Positions 18,072 to 27,060 of a stretch of 64,000 nt of DNA are shown here, one piece after another. Each line of letters starts with the position of its first letter. The stretch's first letter is position 1. Both the position numbers and the translations under genes were made by a program. Source of the DNA: Paenibacillus lautus NBRC 15380 (GTDB lineage: Bacteria > Bacillota > Bacilli > Paenibacillales > Paenibacillaceae); NCBI RefSeq assembly GCF_004000945.1, contig NZ_BIMF01000003.1, positions 372,001 through 436,000 of the forward strand, read 5' to 3'. Below the pieces are notes generated by a model. The model had not been told where the DNA came from. It saw only the letters and a list, made by a program, of their open reading frames with translations, and did not search any database.

Positions 18072-20345
18072 TTATGCTTTATGTGTATTTCGATATTGTC
18101 CGGGTGTCGTGCCCACCATCTTTTTGAAGGAACGGATAAAACTCGAGGTGTTGGTGTACCCCACCTGTTGAGAGATGGCTTCAAGGGTCTCCTCGCTGTT
18201 CCGCAGAAGCTGAATGGATTTCTGAATCCGGAGCTGATCGATATACTCTTTGAAATTTTGCCCCATCGTTTTTTTGAAGTGATGGCTGAAGTTAGAGACC
18301 GACATATCAAAATAATCGGCCATCATCTGCAGCGAGCAGTTTGGATCCATTCCTTTCTCCGCAATAAGGGACAGTATCTCTTCCTGCGTTGCCGTACGGG
18401 ACACGGGGAGCGTTTCGCTGATCATATCGCACAGCTTGGCATAACTCTCCCTGATAATTCCGATCATCTGCTCCAGCGTATAACGGTGGTTAAATGCAGC
18501 CTCGGTTAGCCGAAGCAGGCTCTGGTCGTCATGACGGAACCGCTGGAGGCCGTTGAAGATGACGGTCACCGTATTGAGGTATACGCTCCGTATCATATGC
18601 GGCGGCAGGCTGTCATTGCTTAAATAACCGATCAATCGCTCCGCCAAAGAGCCCAGCATAGCCGCATCGTTCTTGAGGATCGCAAGTTCGAGGGATTGCA
18701 GGATTTCGGCAAAATAGGATACGGCTCCGGTTTGGGGGACCTCGAGGTTGTCAAAGATCAGCACGGTCCCGGTCTTCCGGATGCGCAGAAACTCCGCCGT
18801 GCGGAGCGCCTGCAGGTAAGAGAGATGGAGGTCCACCGGCAGTTGAGCTGCGCTAGGCTTACCAATGCCAATCACCGTTCGCCGGCCCGTCTGCTCCAAT
18901 ATTTCATCTTGCATCCGTTCCAGGCAGGATTTGAGCGGGAAATTCTCCACATGGGAGCACACCAGAATCAATTCCTGCTGATAGATGCTTTTAAAGAAAT
19001 AGCCTTGGACATCATCCGGCAGCCGTCCTTCATAGTTCCGGCAGTAATCCAGTATCTTCTCTATCCCTGCTCCATCCGCTTCACAGCATAGTACGGCAAC
19101 CGTGAAGGAATCATGATGAAACCGGATGCCGACCTTTCTTGCTTCCCGTTCAAAATCATCCCAGCCTGCAATATGCCCGCTCACCAGCTCAAACAGCAGG
19201 TTATCCCGCATAATCGGCAAAGATCCCTTCATATGCTCGTCCAGCTTGCTGTTGGCCAGCGAAAGCTCCTCCAACGTATATTTGATCGTATCGATTTCAT
19301 TCATGTGTTTCCGCTCCCGCGGTTCAAAAACTTGAACGGCGAGATCAACCAAACGGCGAATCGGCTGGTAGTTCTTCCGGATGGATACGTAGATGATGAA
19401 CATTTCAAGCAGCAGAATCAGCCCGACCAGGATGGCCGTATTCAGCTGAATCGTCCGAATGCCCTGCAGGGACTTCGTTACCGGCAGCAGGCTCACATAT
19501 TTCCAGCCATTCTTATCCGAAACCGAGAACGACACCAGATAGTCCGTTCCGCTGATTTGGTAAATGCCCGAAGAGGATGCTGACTCTTCCCCTATGCCGT
19601 GCACAAGATTCCTGAAATCATCGGAGGATTGGTATGACGTATCATTGGAGGATACCAATCGCCTTCCCTGACCGTCAAACACATAAAAATCGCCGCTATA
19701 GGTTTCCGAAACGGACTTCATCATCCGGACAATCGTATCCTCCCTGACCATGATCATGACGGCTCCGGGAGAATTCGAGCCTCCTACCGGCAGCGGCTGT
19801 ACGAAGGTCAGCATTCTGACCCGGTTATTGCCGGGCACAACCACATTCTCCACAGGCCTGACGATAGGAGAATGAAGATCATTCAGGGTCTGGATCATAT
19901 CTTCATGCGCCCAGTTTTCATAATAGTAACCGACGCCCGGAATGGAAAGGTCGTCTAGACTGTATGCGCTTCCAGTTTTGGAAAACAAATAACCGATGTT
20001 CTTCACATACAGCAAGGTGTTGTAAATAAACGCATCGGTTGCATTGTATTTTTTCATCTCATTGGCAATAAGCACCCGCTGGTAGTCGCTTTCCTCCGCC
20101 TTATACATCTTGAATTCCCGGTTCTGCACCAGTTCAAACGGCAGATTGTATACATACCTTGTAAACGTATCCATCGATGTCATGAACTGCTCCGTAATAT
20201 GCGCATTCCAGTCCATTTCCTTCTCTTTCACCACTTCTGCCGAATAAGGGTAGTAATAGCACAGGATGACGATCACGGGAAACATCAGCACAAGCAAATA
20301 GGAAATCAACAATTTTGTCAGCAGATTAATCTTATGGATTCGCAA
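18072..20345 (-). CDS. Membrane-bound AraC-family sensor-regulator
   Basis: A 757-residue one-component regulator of the type common beside Paenibacillus sugar importers. TM1 is at about 9-29, an extracytoplasmic Cache-like sensor domain follows (about 35-295), TM2 is at about 300-322, then a cytoplasmic linker and a C-terminal AraC double helix-turn-helix (about 655-757). The last part contains YFDMSVSNFSHHFKK and GYTNTSSFIRSFKKMVGTTPGQYR. Start is TTG 20345 with GGGAGGTGG 7 nt upstream. It precedes the LplA-LplB-LplC type operon on the same strand and most likely activates it on sensing an external sugar. Confidence 0.92.
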   Translation of the reverse strand: MRIHKINLLTKLLISYLLVLMFPVIVILCYYYPYSAEVVKEKEMDWNAHITEQFMTSMDTFTRYVYNLPFELVQNREFKMYKAEESDYQRVLIANEMKKYNATDAFIYNTLLYVKNIGYLFSKTGSAYSLDDLSIPGVGYYYENWAHEDMIQTLNDLHSPIVRPVENVVVPGNNRVRMLTFVQPLPVGGSNSPGAVMIMVREDTIVRMMKSVSETYSGDFYVFDGQGRRLVSSNDTSYQSSDDFRNLVHGIGEESASSSGIYQISGTDYLVSFSVSDKNGWKYVSLLPVTKSLQGIRTIQLNTAILVGLILLLEMFIIYVSIRKNYQPIRRLVDLAVQVFEPRERKHMNEIDTIKYTLEELSLANSKLDEHMKGSLPIMRDNLLFELVSGHIAGWDDFEREARKVGIRFHHDSFTVAVLCCEADGAGIEKILDYCRNYEGRLPDDVQGYFFKSIYQQELILVCSHVENFPLKSCLERMQDEILEQTGRRTVIGIGKPSAAQLPVDLHLSYLQALRTAEFLRIRKTGTVLIFDNLEVPQTGAVSYFAEILQSLELAILKNDAAMLGSLAERLIGYLSNDSLPPHMIRSVYLNTVTVIFNGLQRFRHDDQSLLRLTEAAFNHRYTLEQMIGIIRESYAKLCDMISETLPVSRTATQEEILSLIAEKGMDPNCSLQMMADYFDMSVSNFSHHFKKTMGQNFKEYIDQLRIQKSIQLLRNSEETLEAISQQVGYTNTSSFIRSFKKMVGTTPGQYRNTHKA

Positions 20346-20421
20346 GCGACGACCACCTCCCTATCCTTCATACCAAACCTGAAAATGTTATCTATAAGAA
20401 TACGTAATTTTCAAAAAAAAG

Positions 20422-20461
20422 AAAACTCATTTCCTGTTATAAACCTTTGGAAATGAGTTTT
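20422..20461 (-). terminator. Terminator after the HxlR gene
   Basis: Perfect 13-bp stem AAAACTCATTTCC (20422-20434) with 20449-20461, followed on the minus strand by a run of T. It insulates the HxlR gene from the AraC gene. Confidence 0.85.
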
Positions 20462-20491
20462 TTGATATGTGTACTATTTTTGTGGCAGCAG

Positions 20492-20836
20492 TCAAGAGGA
20501 TTGCTCCACGCCCCATTTTTCGGCCCACTTCTCCATCTCCTGCAAAGAATCCAGGAAGTCCAGCCCCTTCTCGGTCAATGAATACTCCACGGAGACCGGA
20601 ACGGTAGGGAATACCTCGCGTCTTACGATCCCGCTGCCTTCCAAATGCCGGAGCACATCCGTTAAGGATTGCGTCTTGATGATGGCTGCATCCCGATGAA
20701 GCTGATTAAACCGTTTCGGTCCTTGCGCTAATTGCGCGATGACGAGAAACGCCCATTTGGCTCCAAGAATTTGCAGCACCGAGCAGATATGATTGAAAGC
20801 TGGCTTTTCCTGAAAGTCTTCTCTTACCGGTTCCAA
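20492..20836 (-). CDS. HxlR-family winged-helix regulator
   Basis: A 114-residue single-domain regulator. It has the HxlR core: CSVLQILGAKWAFLVIAQL, then GPKRFNQLHRDAAIIKTQSLTDVLRHLE and the wing PVSVEYSLTEKG. Start is TTG 20836 with a GGTGAGG site. It is divergent from an MFS transporter across a 200-bp spacer; such pairs usually respond to reactive electrophiles, oxidants or drugs and control the neighbouring exporter. The spacer has a TATAAT at 20931-20936 that could belong to the MFS promoter, with only a weak -35. Confidence 0.9.
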   Translation of the reverse strand: MEPVREDFQEKPAFNHICSVLQILGAKWAFLVIAQLAQGPKRFNQLHRDAAIIKTQSLTDVLRHLEGSGIVRREVFPTVPVSVEYSLTEKGLDFLDSLQEMEKWAEKWGVEQSS

Positions 20837-21036
20837 TACCTCACCCCATCACTAACTAATCGTAAGTTAATCAAAATGATTGGATAATATCCAAATACTT
20901 TGCCTTCTTACATAATATATGCGCACTACTTATAATACAAACACAATGAGATTTCAAGTTATACCAACCCGTTTGCGGCATGTGCTAGCCATGATCGCAG
21001 AGGGTATTGATCTCCGAACGAAAGGATGAATTAGAT

Positions 21037-22212
21037 ATGAATCGATTTACGATATATTTATTAGCGCTTGGAGTTTTCCTTACCGCCACTTCGGAACTGG
21101 TCGTCTCGGGTATTCTGTATGCGATCGCTGACGATCTTCATATTTCCTTGGCCTTTGCCGGCCAGCTGATTACCGCTTATTCGCTGGCTTTTGCGATCGG
21201 GACACCGTTTCTGGTCTCGCTTACCGCTCGGATGAACCGTAAAAAAGTGCTGCTCGGCTCGCTTCTGCTGTTCATTGCCGGCAGTCTCGTTTCCTATTTC
21301 AGCACCGAGGTATGGATGCTCATGGGTTCCCGCATCATCCTGGGGGTAAGCTCAGGGGTGTATCTCGTTGCCGCCATGGGGACTGCAGCCAAACTGGTAT
21401 CGCCCGATACATTGGGCCGTGCCATCGGCACCATCGTGCTGGGTTTCAGCAGCGCCATGGTGCTGGGCGTTCCGATCGGAATATGGATCACGAATCTGCT
21501 GAACTGGCAATCCATCTTTCTGCTGCTGGCTCTGCTCAGTCTGGTGGTTGCCTTTGTCCTGATTAGACTCCTGCCGGATGTTGAAGGAGATACACCTGTT
21601 CCCTTTCGCCAGCAATTCAAAGTGCTGGGGAGCGTGGTCATCGTGAGCGCGCTGCTCCTTACGTTCTTCCGGGAATCGGGTAACTCGGTACTGTTCACGT
21701 ATGTTACACCATTTATCCAGGATATTTTCCATATGGCGCCGTCAGGCATCAGCATCATTATGCTCGGCTTTGGACTGTTTGGAGCAATCGGCTCCAGGCT
21801 CGGCGGATATGGGGTCGACCGGTTTGGGCCTGCGAAAGTGATTACCCTCAGCACGCTCATTCATATCGCGGTATTCGCGCTTCTTCCGCTGCTCGCCAGC
21901 CAATCGTTCATAGGGCTCGTGCTGATGGGAATCATGGTGCTGTCCATGTTTGCGGCGGGGCCGGCCGTTCAGAGTTATTTTATCCAGCAGGCTCCGGGCT
22001 CTTCCAATCTGATTCTCAGCCTAAACACCTCCATTGTGCATCTCGGGTTAGCCGCAGGCGCGGGTGCAGGAGGCTTCATGGTGAATACGACGTCCACCCT
22101 TCAATATCATCCATGGCTCGGTGGATTCGTGCTCGCGCTCGGCCTGGTTGCAGGACTGGTCAGCTTCTCGACGGGACGGAACTCGCCGATTTCCATACCG
22201 AAATCGGCCTGA
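21037..22212 (+). CDS. MFS transporter (DHA1-like drug or sugar efflux)
   Basis: A 391-residue major facilitator with twelve predicted TM helices. Features include the TM1 start FTIYLLALGVFLTATSELVVSG, the A-loop-like segment TARMNRKKVLLGS after TM2, and the C-motif-like GFSSAMVLGVPIG. These place it in the AraJ/YbfB/chloramphenicol-resistance type of DHA1 exporters. A longer frame begins at TTG 21007, but AAAGGA lies before ATG 21037, which gives a normal short N-terminus. It is the likely target of the divergent HxlR regulator. Substrate unknown. Confidence 0.9.
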   Translation: MNRFTIYLLALGVFLTATSELVVSGILYAIADDLHISLAFAGQLITAYSLAFAIGTPFLVSLTARMNRKKVLLGSLLLFIAGSLVSYFSTEVWMLMGSRIILGVSSGVYLVAAMGTAAKLVSPDTLGRAIGTIVLGFSSAMVLGVPIGIWITNLLNWQSIFLLLALLSLVVAFVLIRLLPDVEGDTPVPFRQQFKVLGSVVIVSALLLTFFRESGNSVLFTYVTPFIQDIFHMAPSGISIIMLGFGLFGAIGSRLGGYGVDRFGPAKVITLSTLIHIAVFALLPLLASQSFIGLVLMGIMVLSMFAAGPAVQSYFIQQAPGSSNLILSLNTSIVHLGLAAGAGAGGFMVNTTSTLQYHPWLGGFVLALGLVAGLVSFSTGRNSPISIPKSA

Positions 22213-22241
22213 CCTCGCCTGCTCCACCATAGGATTTTAGC

Positions 22242-22270
22242 GCAAGCCGCCCTGCCAGCGGGCGGCTTGC
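22242..22270 (+). terminator. GC-rich hairpin after the MFS gene
   Basis: Perfect 11-bp stem GCAAGCCGCCC with 22260-22270 and a 7-nt loop. There is no T run, so termination is uncertain. Confidence 0.5.
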
Positions 22271-22384
22271 ATCTGCTGATTCATAAAATGGGCTCACGGA
22301 TGTTTGCCCATGGGCATAACGTGTGTTATGGGTCAACGCCTATTACATTATGAAGGGCAGGAATCAATAGTGGCGGTCTCTTAT

Positions 22385-23233
22385 ATGGATTTCACCTCAC
22401 CCTCCGTTCGGTATACTTACGATATGAGCAATAACCCTTTTTTCAAAAAAGATAGTCAGAATTACATTAATTCTCTCTCCGTAAAAGAATTGAACACGCT
22501 CGGCAACGCTTCCCTGCTGGATATATACCTCAGTACCGGAAACGTAGTGGAGCCGCATATCCATCAGAATGCAACGGAGCTGGTCTATGTCGTTTCCGGC
22601 TCAGCCATCGTCTCCCTTGTCAATCCGTTTACGAAAGAGCTGCTGAACTTCACGGTAACGCCGGGGCAGGTTGCGCTTGTGCCCCAAGGCTGGTGGCATT
22701 ATGAAATGGCGACGGTTGACAACACGCACCTGATCGCGGTCTTTGACGCGCCGGTGCCTGAATTCATTGGAGGTTCGGATCTTTTGAGATTGACGCCGGC
22801 CAGCGTGTTCGCTCACACCTACTGCCTGGACGAAGCCAAAGTCAAAGAGACCTTGGCGCCGATCACCGACACGGTTGTCATCGGGCCGCCCAAAAGCTGT
22901 CTGCAGCAAGGGCAAGTGCAAGGACAGATGAAACATCAGCCTCATGCGTCTCATCATAATCAGCACTATTATCATCAAGAAGGCACTGTGAACCGTGATT
23001 ATGAGCTGCTACAACAACAGCAGCAGTTGTTCCAGCAGCAGTTCCAGGTTCAGGATCAACCGCAGCATGGAACGTATGCTGCTGAACCACAGCGAATACC
23101 AACTCAAGAACAAGAGCAATTCCGTTCGCAGCAGCAATTACAAGAACAACAGCGTCAGCAGTTCATTCAACAACAGCAGCAGTTGCCATTCCTGCAGCGC
23201 CAGCTCATTGGAAATGGCTGGGATCAATTCTGA
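22385..23233 (+). CDS. Cupin-domain protein with His-rich linker and Gln-rich C-terminal tail
   Basis: A 282-residue protein (up to 309 if translated from TTG 22304). The N-terminal half is a single cupin resembling half of an oxalate decarboxylase: metal-site pattern EPHIHQNATELVYVVSG, then PGQVALVPQGWWHYE. After a hinge near residue 175 comes a His-rich stretch (KHQPHASHHNQHYYHQ) and about 80 residues that are roughly half glutamine, ending in the segment LPFLQRQLIGNGWDQF. No signal peptide or TM helix is visible. Start choice is unsure: ATG 22385 begins with the conserved-looking DFTSPSVRYTYD, but no strong ribosome site is present at any candidate. It stands alone with its own terminator. 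Function unknown; a spore-coat or surface role is only a guess. Confidence 0.75.
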   Translation: MDFTSPSVRYTYDMSNNPFFKKDSQNYINSLSVKELNTLGNASLLDIYLSTGNVVEPHIHQNATELVYVVSGSAIVSLVNPFTKELLNFTVTPGQVALVPQGWWHYEMATVDNTHLIAVFDAPVPEFIGGSDLLRLTPASVFAHTYCLDEAKVKETLAPITDTVVIGPPKSCLQQGQVQGQMKHQPHASHHNQHYYHQEGTVNRDYELLQQQQQLFQQQFQVQDQPQHGTYAAEPQRIPTQEQEQFRSQQQLQEQQRQQFIQQQQQLPFLQRQLIGNGWDQF

Positions 23234-23263
23234 TCAACCCTCTGGTGATAGAGGTCCTCCATA

Positions 23264-23312
23264 GAAATACGCAGCATCACGATTCGCCAGCGATGCTGCG
23301 TATTTCTTTTTA
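23264..23312 (+). terminator. Terminator after the cupin/Gln-rich gene
   Basis: Perfect 15-bp stem GAAATACGCAGCATC (23264-23278) with 23292-23306, then TTTTTAT-like tail. Confidence 0.92.
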
Positions 23313-23349
23313 TATGGAATTATATTAATTAGGAAAACCGGATGCTCCC

Positions 23350-23589
23350 GTTATTTTCATCTTCCGTCTGGGGTATGGCATGATCGCAGAAGCTGCCATA
23401 CAAGAAGAACTGGCAGAGGGGAAACTCCAATCACGACCTATTCCGTCCTGGCTGCCCGAGCGCCGGATTTATGCCGTTCGCCACCGCAATAAGCTGATCA
23501 GTCCCGCGCTGCGGCTGTTTTGGAGAAACCTTTTGAACAATTTTGCATCACAACAGCCGGAAGAGAGTCATGACACGATTCAAGATTAA
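23350..23589 (+). pseudogene. C-terminal remnant of a LysR-family regulator
   Basis: From about 23368 the frame reads LGYGMIAEAAIQEELAEGKL, followed by the stretch RRIYAVRHRNKLISPALRLF and an end at 23589. This is the last 70 or so residues of a LysR effector domain. The DNA-binding domain and most of the effector domain are absent; upstream sequence back to the terminator at 23312 is unrelated and A/T-rich. ATG 23380 starts a 69-codon frame but has no ribosome site. It may have been left by a deletion between the cupin and peptidase genes. Confidence 0.65.
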
Positions 23590-23684
23590 TCCCGCTATAT
23601 TTCGTATTCTTCGAAAAACGGTTAGAATAGTAAGGTACGGCATCTATCGAATGCCAATGTATATTGAAGGAGGATCCCTATATC

Positions 23685-25046
23685 ATGAGCGTTGATTATA
23701 AAGCGTATTTCGCTGAACACCGCGAAACCCATCTGAATGAGTTGAAGGAATGGTTGTCCATTCCGAGCATTTCGGCCCTGTCCGAGCATAAAGGCGATGT
23801 GGCAAAGGCTGCCGAGTGGCTCGCAGGCAAGCTGACCGAAGCGGGACTTGAGCATGTGGAAGTTCATCAAACGGCAGGACACCCTATTATTACGGCAGAC
23901 TATTTGCATGCCGAAGGCAAACCGACCGTGCTCGTTTACGGCCACTATGACGTACAGCCTGTAGATCCGCTTCATCTGTGGGAAACGCCGCCCTTTGAGC
24001 CGGCTATCCGCAACGGTAAATTGTATGCACGCGGAGCAACGGATGACAAAGGCCAGCTGTTCCTGCATGTCAAAGCCGTTGAAGCCATTTTGAAGCAAGA
24101 GAAAGAGCTTCCGGTCAACATCAAGTTCTGCATTGAAGGCGAAGAAGAGGTGTCCAGCCCGAACCTCCCGCTCTACCTTGACAACAATAAGGACAAGCTG
24201 GCTGCTGACGCCATCGTGATCTCGGATACGTCCCTGCTCGCACCTGGCAAACCGGCCATTTCTACAGGCCTTCGCGGATTGTGTTCCCTGGAGTTGTCTC
24301 TGGAAACAGCTAATACCGACCTTCATTCCGGTACATATGGCGGCGGGGTACCCAACGCCCTGCATGCCCTCGTCTCCCTACTCGCCTCGCTTCATGACGA
24401 GCAAGGCCGCGTCGCCGTAAAAGGCTTCTATGACGGCGTGCTCGAGCTGTCGCCTGAAATGCGCGAGGAATTTGCCAAGCAGGAATTCGACGAGGATAAG
24501 CTGAAGCAGGATCTCGGCCTCGATTCCCTGTACGGTGAGAAAGGGTTCTCCTTCGTTGAACGCGTGGGAGCGCGTCCGACCCTTGAGCTGAACGGCGTAT
24601 ATGGAGGGTTCCAAGGAGAAGGCAGCAAGACGGTCATTCCGAGGGAGGCCCATGCCAAAATTACGTGCCGTCTGGTAGCAGACCAAGATCCGCAAGCCGT
24701 GCTTGACGCGATTGAAGCCCACTTGCATGCCCACACTCCAGTCGGATCGAAGATTACCTTTAAGCCGAAGGAAAAAGCATTCGCCTTTAACATCGATCCA
24801 TCCCATCCGATGCTGCAAAAAGCCGCGGACGCGTTCGAGCATGTCTACGGCACGCGTGCCCTCTTTACGAAGGATGGCGGGTCCATCCCGATCGTGGAGA
24901 AGCTGTCCAGCACGCTCGATGCACCTGCCGTCATGATGGGCTTTGGCTTGCCGGACGAGAATCTGCATGCTCCGAACGAGCATTTTAATTTGGAGAATTT
25001 CGATCAAGGCTTGCTGACGATCGTAGAGTATTTGAAGCTCGTGTAA
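23685..25046 (+). CDS. M20-family dipeptidase
   Basis: A 453-residue cytosolic zinc peptidase of the M20 (carnosinase/CNDP-like) group, splitting dipeptides. Metal ligands are seen in VYGHYDVQPVDP, ARGATDDKGQ, and EGEEEVSSP (about 145-155, containing the catalytic Glu); a distal ligand lies near the C-terminus in NEHFNLENF. The dimerisation lid domain is inserted at about 190-310 with the LHSGTYGGGVPNA motif at its start. A longer TTG start at 23664 is open, but GGAGG precedes ATG 23685 by 11 nt. It stands alone, followed by a strong terminator. Probably a housekeeping peptide-recycling enzyme. Confidence 0.93.
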   Translation: MSVDYKAYFAEHRETHLNELKEWLSIPSISALSEHKGDVAKAAEWLAGKLTEAGLEHVEVHQTAGHPIITADYLHAEGKPTVLVYGHYDVQPVDPLHLWETPPFEPAIRNGKLYARGATDDKGQLFLHVKAVEAILKQEKELPVNIKFCIEGEEEVSSPNLPLYLDNNKDKLAADAIVISDTSLLAPGKPAISTGLRGLCSLELSLETANTDLHSGTYGGGVPNALHALVSLLASLHDEQGRVAVKGFYDGVLELSPEMREEFAKQEFDEDKLKQDLGLDSLYGEKGFSFVERVGARPTLELNGVYGGFQGEGSKTVIPREAHAKITCRLVADQDPQAVLDAIEAHLHAHTPVGSKITFKPKEKAFAFNIDPSHPMLQKAADAFEHVYGTRALFTKDGGSIPIVEKLSSTLDAPAVMMGFGLPDENLHAPNEHFNLENFDQGLLTIVEYLKLV

Positions 25047-25092
25047 CTTTTGACACCCGGCACAGTCCGAAGAGTAAAAGTAATATTCTAAA

Positions 25093-25144
25093 AAAAGAAC
25101 GCGTATGGCGGGAGAACCGACTCCCTGCCAATACGCGTTCTTTT
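25093..25144 (+). terminator. Terminator after the M20 peptidase gene
   Basis: Long stem AAAAGAACGCGTAT..GGGAG with CTCCC..ATACGCGTTCTTTT. Both flanks are A/T tracts, so it is likely bidirectional. Confidence 0.9.
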
Positions 25145-25186
25145 GTTTGTATGAAAAACCGCTGCCATCCCAAACATACGGCTGCC

Positions 25187-25369
25187 AACGGACCACAGAT
25201 CCGTTATTTGCCACGATTCAGGCCATTCTCTTATGGTAACGGACACCAAGTCCGCTATTTAACCTTTTCGCTGCGGAAAAACGAGCTTTTTAAGCAAATA
25301 ACGAACCTCATGTCCGCTAGAATCAAAGTTTAGCTCTTATCGGATCAAATAACGTCCGCTGAGTCCGGT
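25187..25369. repeat. Cluster of four degenerate palindromic units (AAATAACGGAC..GTCCGTTATTT type)
   Basis: Four related inverted repeats begin at 25187, 25238, 25296 and 25347, so they are spaced 51, 58 and 51 bp apart. The idealised unit is AACGGAC, five bases, GTCCGTT, extended by AAAT or ATTT. The first two are the best preserved. The surrounding 25145-25709 contains no supportable gene. These look like dispersed intergenic repeats; function is unknown. Confidence 0.6.
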
Positions 25370-25709
25370 GAATCCGAAATTACATTTGACACGCTGTCCA
25401 CTCCACCTTCTCGCTCGTTAATGTCAGCAGCTCATTATTTACTTCGTTTTGTGTATCGCGATCTTGCGAGCTAAGATTCTCCAAATAACGATTAGCGTCA
25501 TTCGTCCTTGCTCTAAGCCCCTCCATTTATGGAATCAGCAGTTATCATATCACCGTGATTGTACTATGGTTCAGCATTGGCCTTTCTTCTTCCACAAACT
25601 ATGTTGTTGCGCTAGCAGCGCATATGCATTCATAGCGATGGGGATGTTAATAAAAGTGCATATCGGGTATTAAAAAGATAACATCTGTACATCGCTGAGG
25701 AGGGAACGT

Positions 25710-26849
25710 ATGAGAGCAGTCACATTTCAAGGCGCAAAAGACATTCAGGTCAAACACGTGGAGGATCCGTCCATTCAGACCCAGGATGATATTATCGTCC
25801 GCATCACCTCTACAGCCATTTGCGGTTCCGATCTTCATATATACCTAGGGGCTATGCCTGCGGCTAAAGATTACGTGATCGGCCATGAGCCTATGGGGAT
25901 AGTAGAAGAGGTCGGAGCTAACGTAACCCGCGTGAAAAAAGGCGACCGCGTCGTTCTTCCGTTCAATGTTTCTTGCGGCCACTGCTACTATTGCAATCAC
26001 GATATGGAGAGTCAATGCGACAATTCCAATGGCAACCCGGATGTCCATACCGGAGGTTACATGGGTTTCACTGAACGCTATGGCAACTATCCTGGCGGGC
26101 AGGCTGAATATTTGCGCGTACCGTACGGGAACTTTATGCCGTTTGTCATCCCCGAGTCATGCGAATTGGAGGATGAGGCGCTTCTCTTCTTGTCCGACGT
26201 TCTGCCTACGGCCTATTGGAGCGTGGAGAATGCCGGCGTGAAGCCAGGCGATACCGTCACGGTGCTCGGCTGTGGACCGGTCGGTCTGATGACCCAGAAA
26301 TTCGCCTGGATGAAGGGCGCTAAACGGGTAATCGCCGTGGACCGCCTTCCTTACCGGCTGCAAAAAGCAAAGCGAATGAACAACGTTGAGATCTACAATT
26401 TTGAAGACTATGAGGATATGGGCGCGTACATCCGCGAGATCACCAAGGGCGGAACAGATATTGTGATCGACTGCGTCGGCATGGACGGGAAGAAGTCAAC
26501 CATGGAAGCCATCGGTCAAAAGCTGAAGCTCCAGGGCGGAACGTTAAGTGCAATTGATATTGCCATCGATGCCGTTCGCAAATTCGGCACCGTTCAGCTG
26601 ACCGGTGTATACGGTTCATTGTACAACATGTTCCCGCTGGGCCATATTTTTGAACGGAACATTACCCTTACCATGGGACAAGCCCCCGTCATCCATTATA
26701 TGCCGGAGCTGTTCAAGAAGATCACCGCCGGGGAATTTGATCCAACCGAGATTGTATCTCACCGGCTTCCGCTGGAACAAGCAAGCGATGCCTATCGGAT
26801 ATTTAGCGATCATGAAGAAGACTGCACCAAGGTGGTTCTGAAGCCGTAG
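25710..26849 (+). CDS. Zinc-dependent alcohol dehydrogenase (formaldehyde dehydrogenase-like)
   Basis: A 379-residue medium-chain dehydrogenase. Catalytic zinc ligands lie in AICGSDLHIYLG and VIGHEPMG; the structural zinc cysteines are in SCGHCYYCNHDMESQC; the nucleotide site is LGCGPVGLM. An extra GNPDVHTGGYMGF/YGNYPGGQAEY insertion and the LSDVLPTAYW motif mark the glutathione-independent formaldehyde dehydrogenase-like branch. The ATG follows GAGGAGGGAACGT, a strong ribosome site. It is monocistronic with a terminator at 26873-26928. True substrate (an alcohol or aldehyde, possibly a threonine-like compound) is uncertain. Confidence 0.92.
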   Translation: MRAVTFQGAKDIQVKHVEDPSIQTQDDIIVRITSTAICGSDLHIYLGAMPAAKDYVIGHEPMGIVEEVGANVTRVKKGDRVVLPFNVSCGHCYYCNHDMESQCDNSNGNPDVHTGGYMGFTERYGNYPGGQAEYLRVPYGNFMPFVIPESCELEDEALLFLSDVLPTAYWSVENAGVKPGDTVTVLGCGPVGLMTQKFAWMKGAKRVIAVDRLPYRLQKAKRMNNVEIYNFEDYEDMGAYIREITKGGTDIVIDCVGMDGKKSTMEAIGQKLKLQGGTLSAIDIAIDAVRKFGTVQLTGVYGSLYNMFPLGHIFERNITLTMGQAPVIHYMPELFKKITAGEFDPTEIVSHRLPLEQASDAYRIFSDHEEDCTKVVLKP

Positions 26850-26872
26850 CGTCAATTCACAGCGACAAGAAT

Positions 26873-26928
26873 AAACCAAGCATCTCCTCTCTCAACTTTG
26901 GGATTGGATAGGAAGTGCTTGGTTTTTT
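26873..26928 (+). terminator. Terminator after the alcohol dehydrogenase gene
   Basis: Stem AAACCAAGCA (26873-26882) with TGCTTGGTTT, long loop, then T6. Confidence 0.75.
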
Positions 26929-27060
26929 GTTTCCCGTTTCATGGAACTCTTAGTGAGTGAGCTTAAAATCTTCCCGGATGAGTGTTGGACGCTTCGACAT
27001 AACCTCAAGTCTCAAGGGATGCGTGTCGTCAACGGCTAACATATTCGCCGGGGAGGCTGT

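Noticed and set aside
25187-25369. CRISPR array
   Set aside because: Units are short, imperfect palindromes without uniform repeats or spacers, and no cas genes are in the window.
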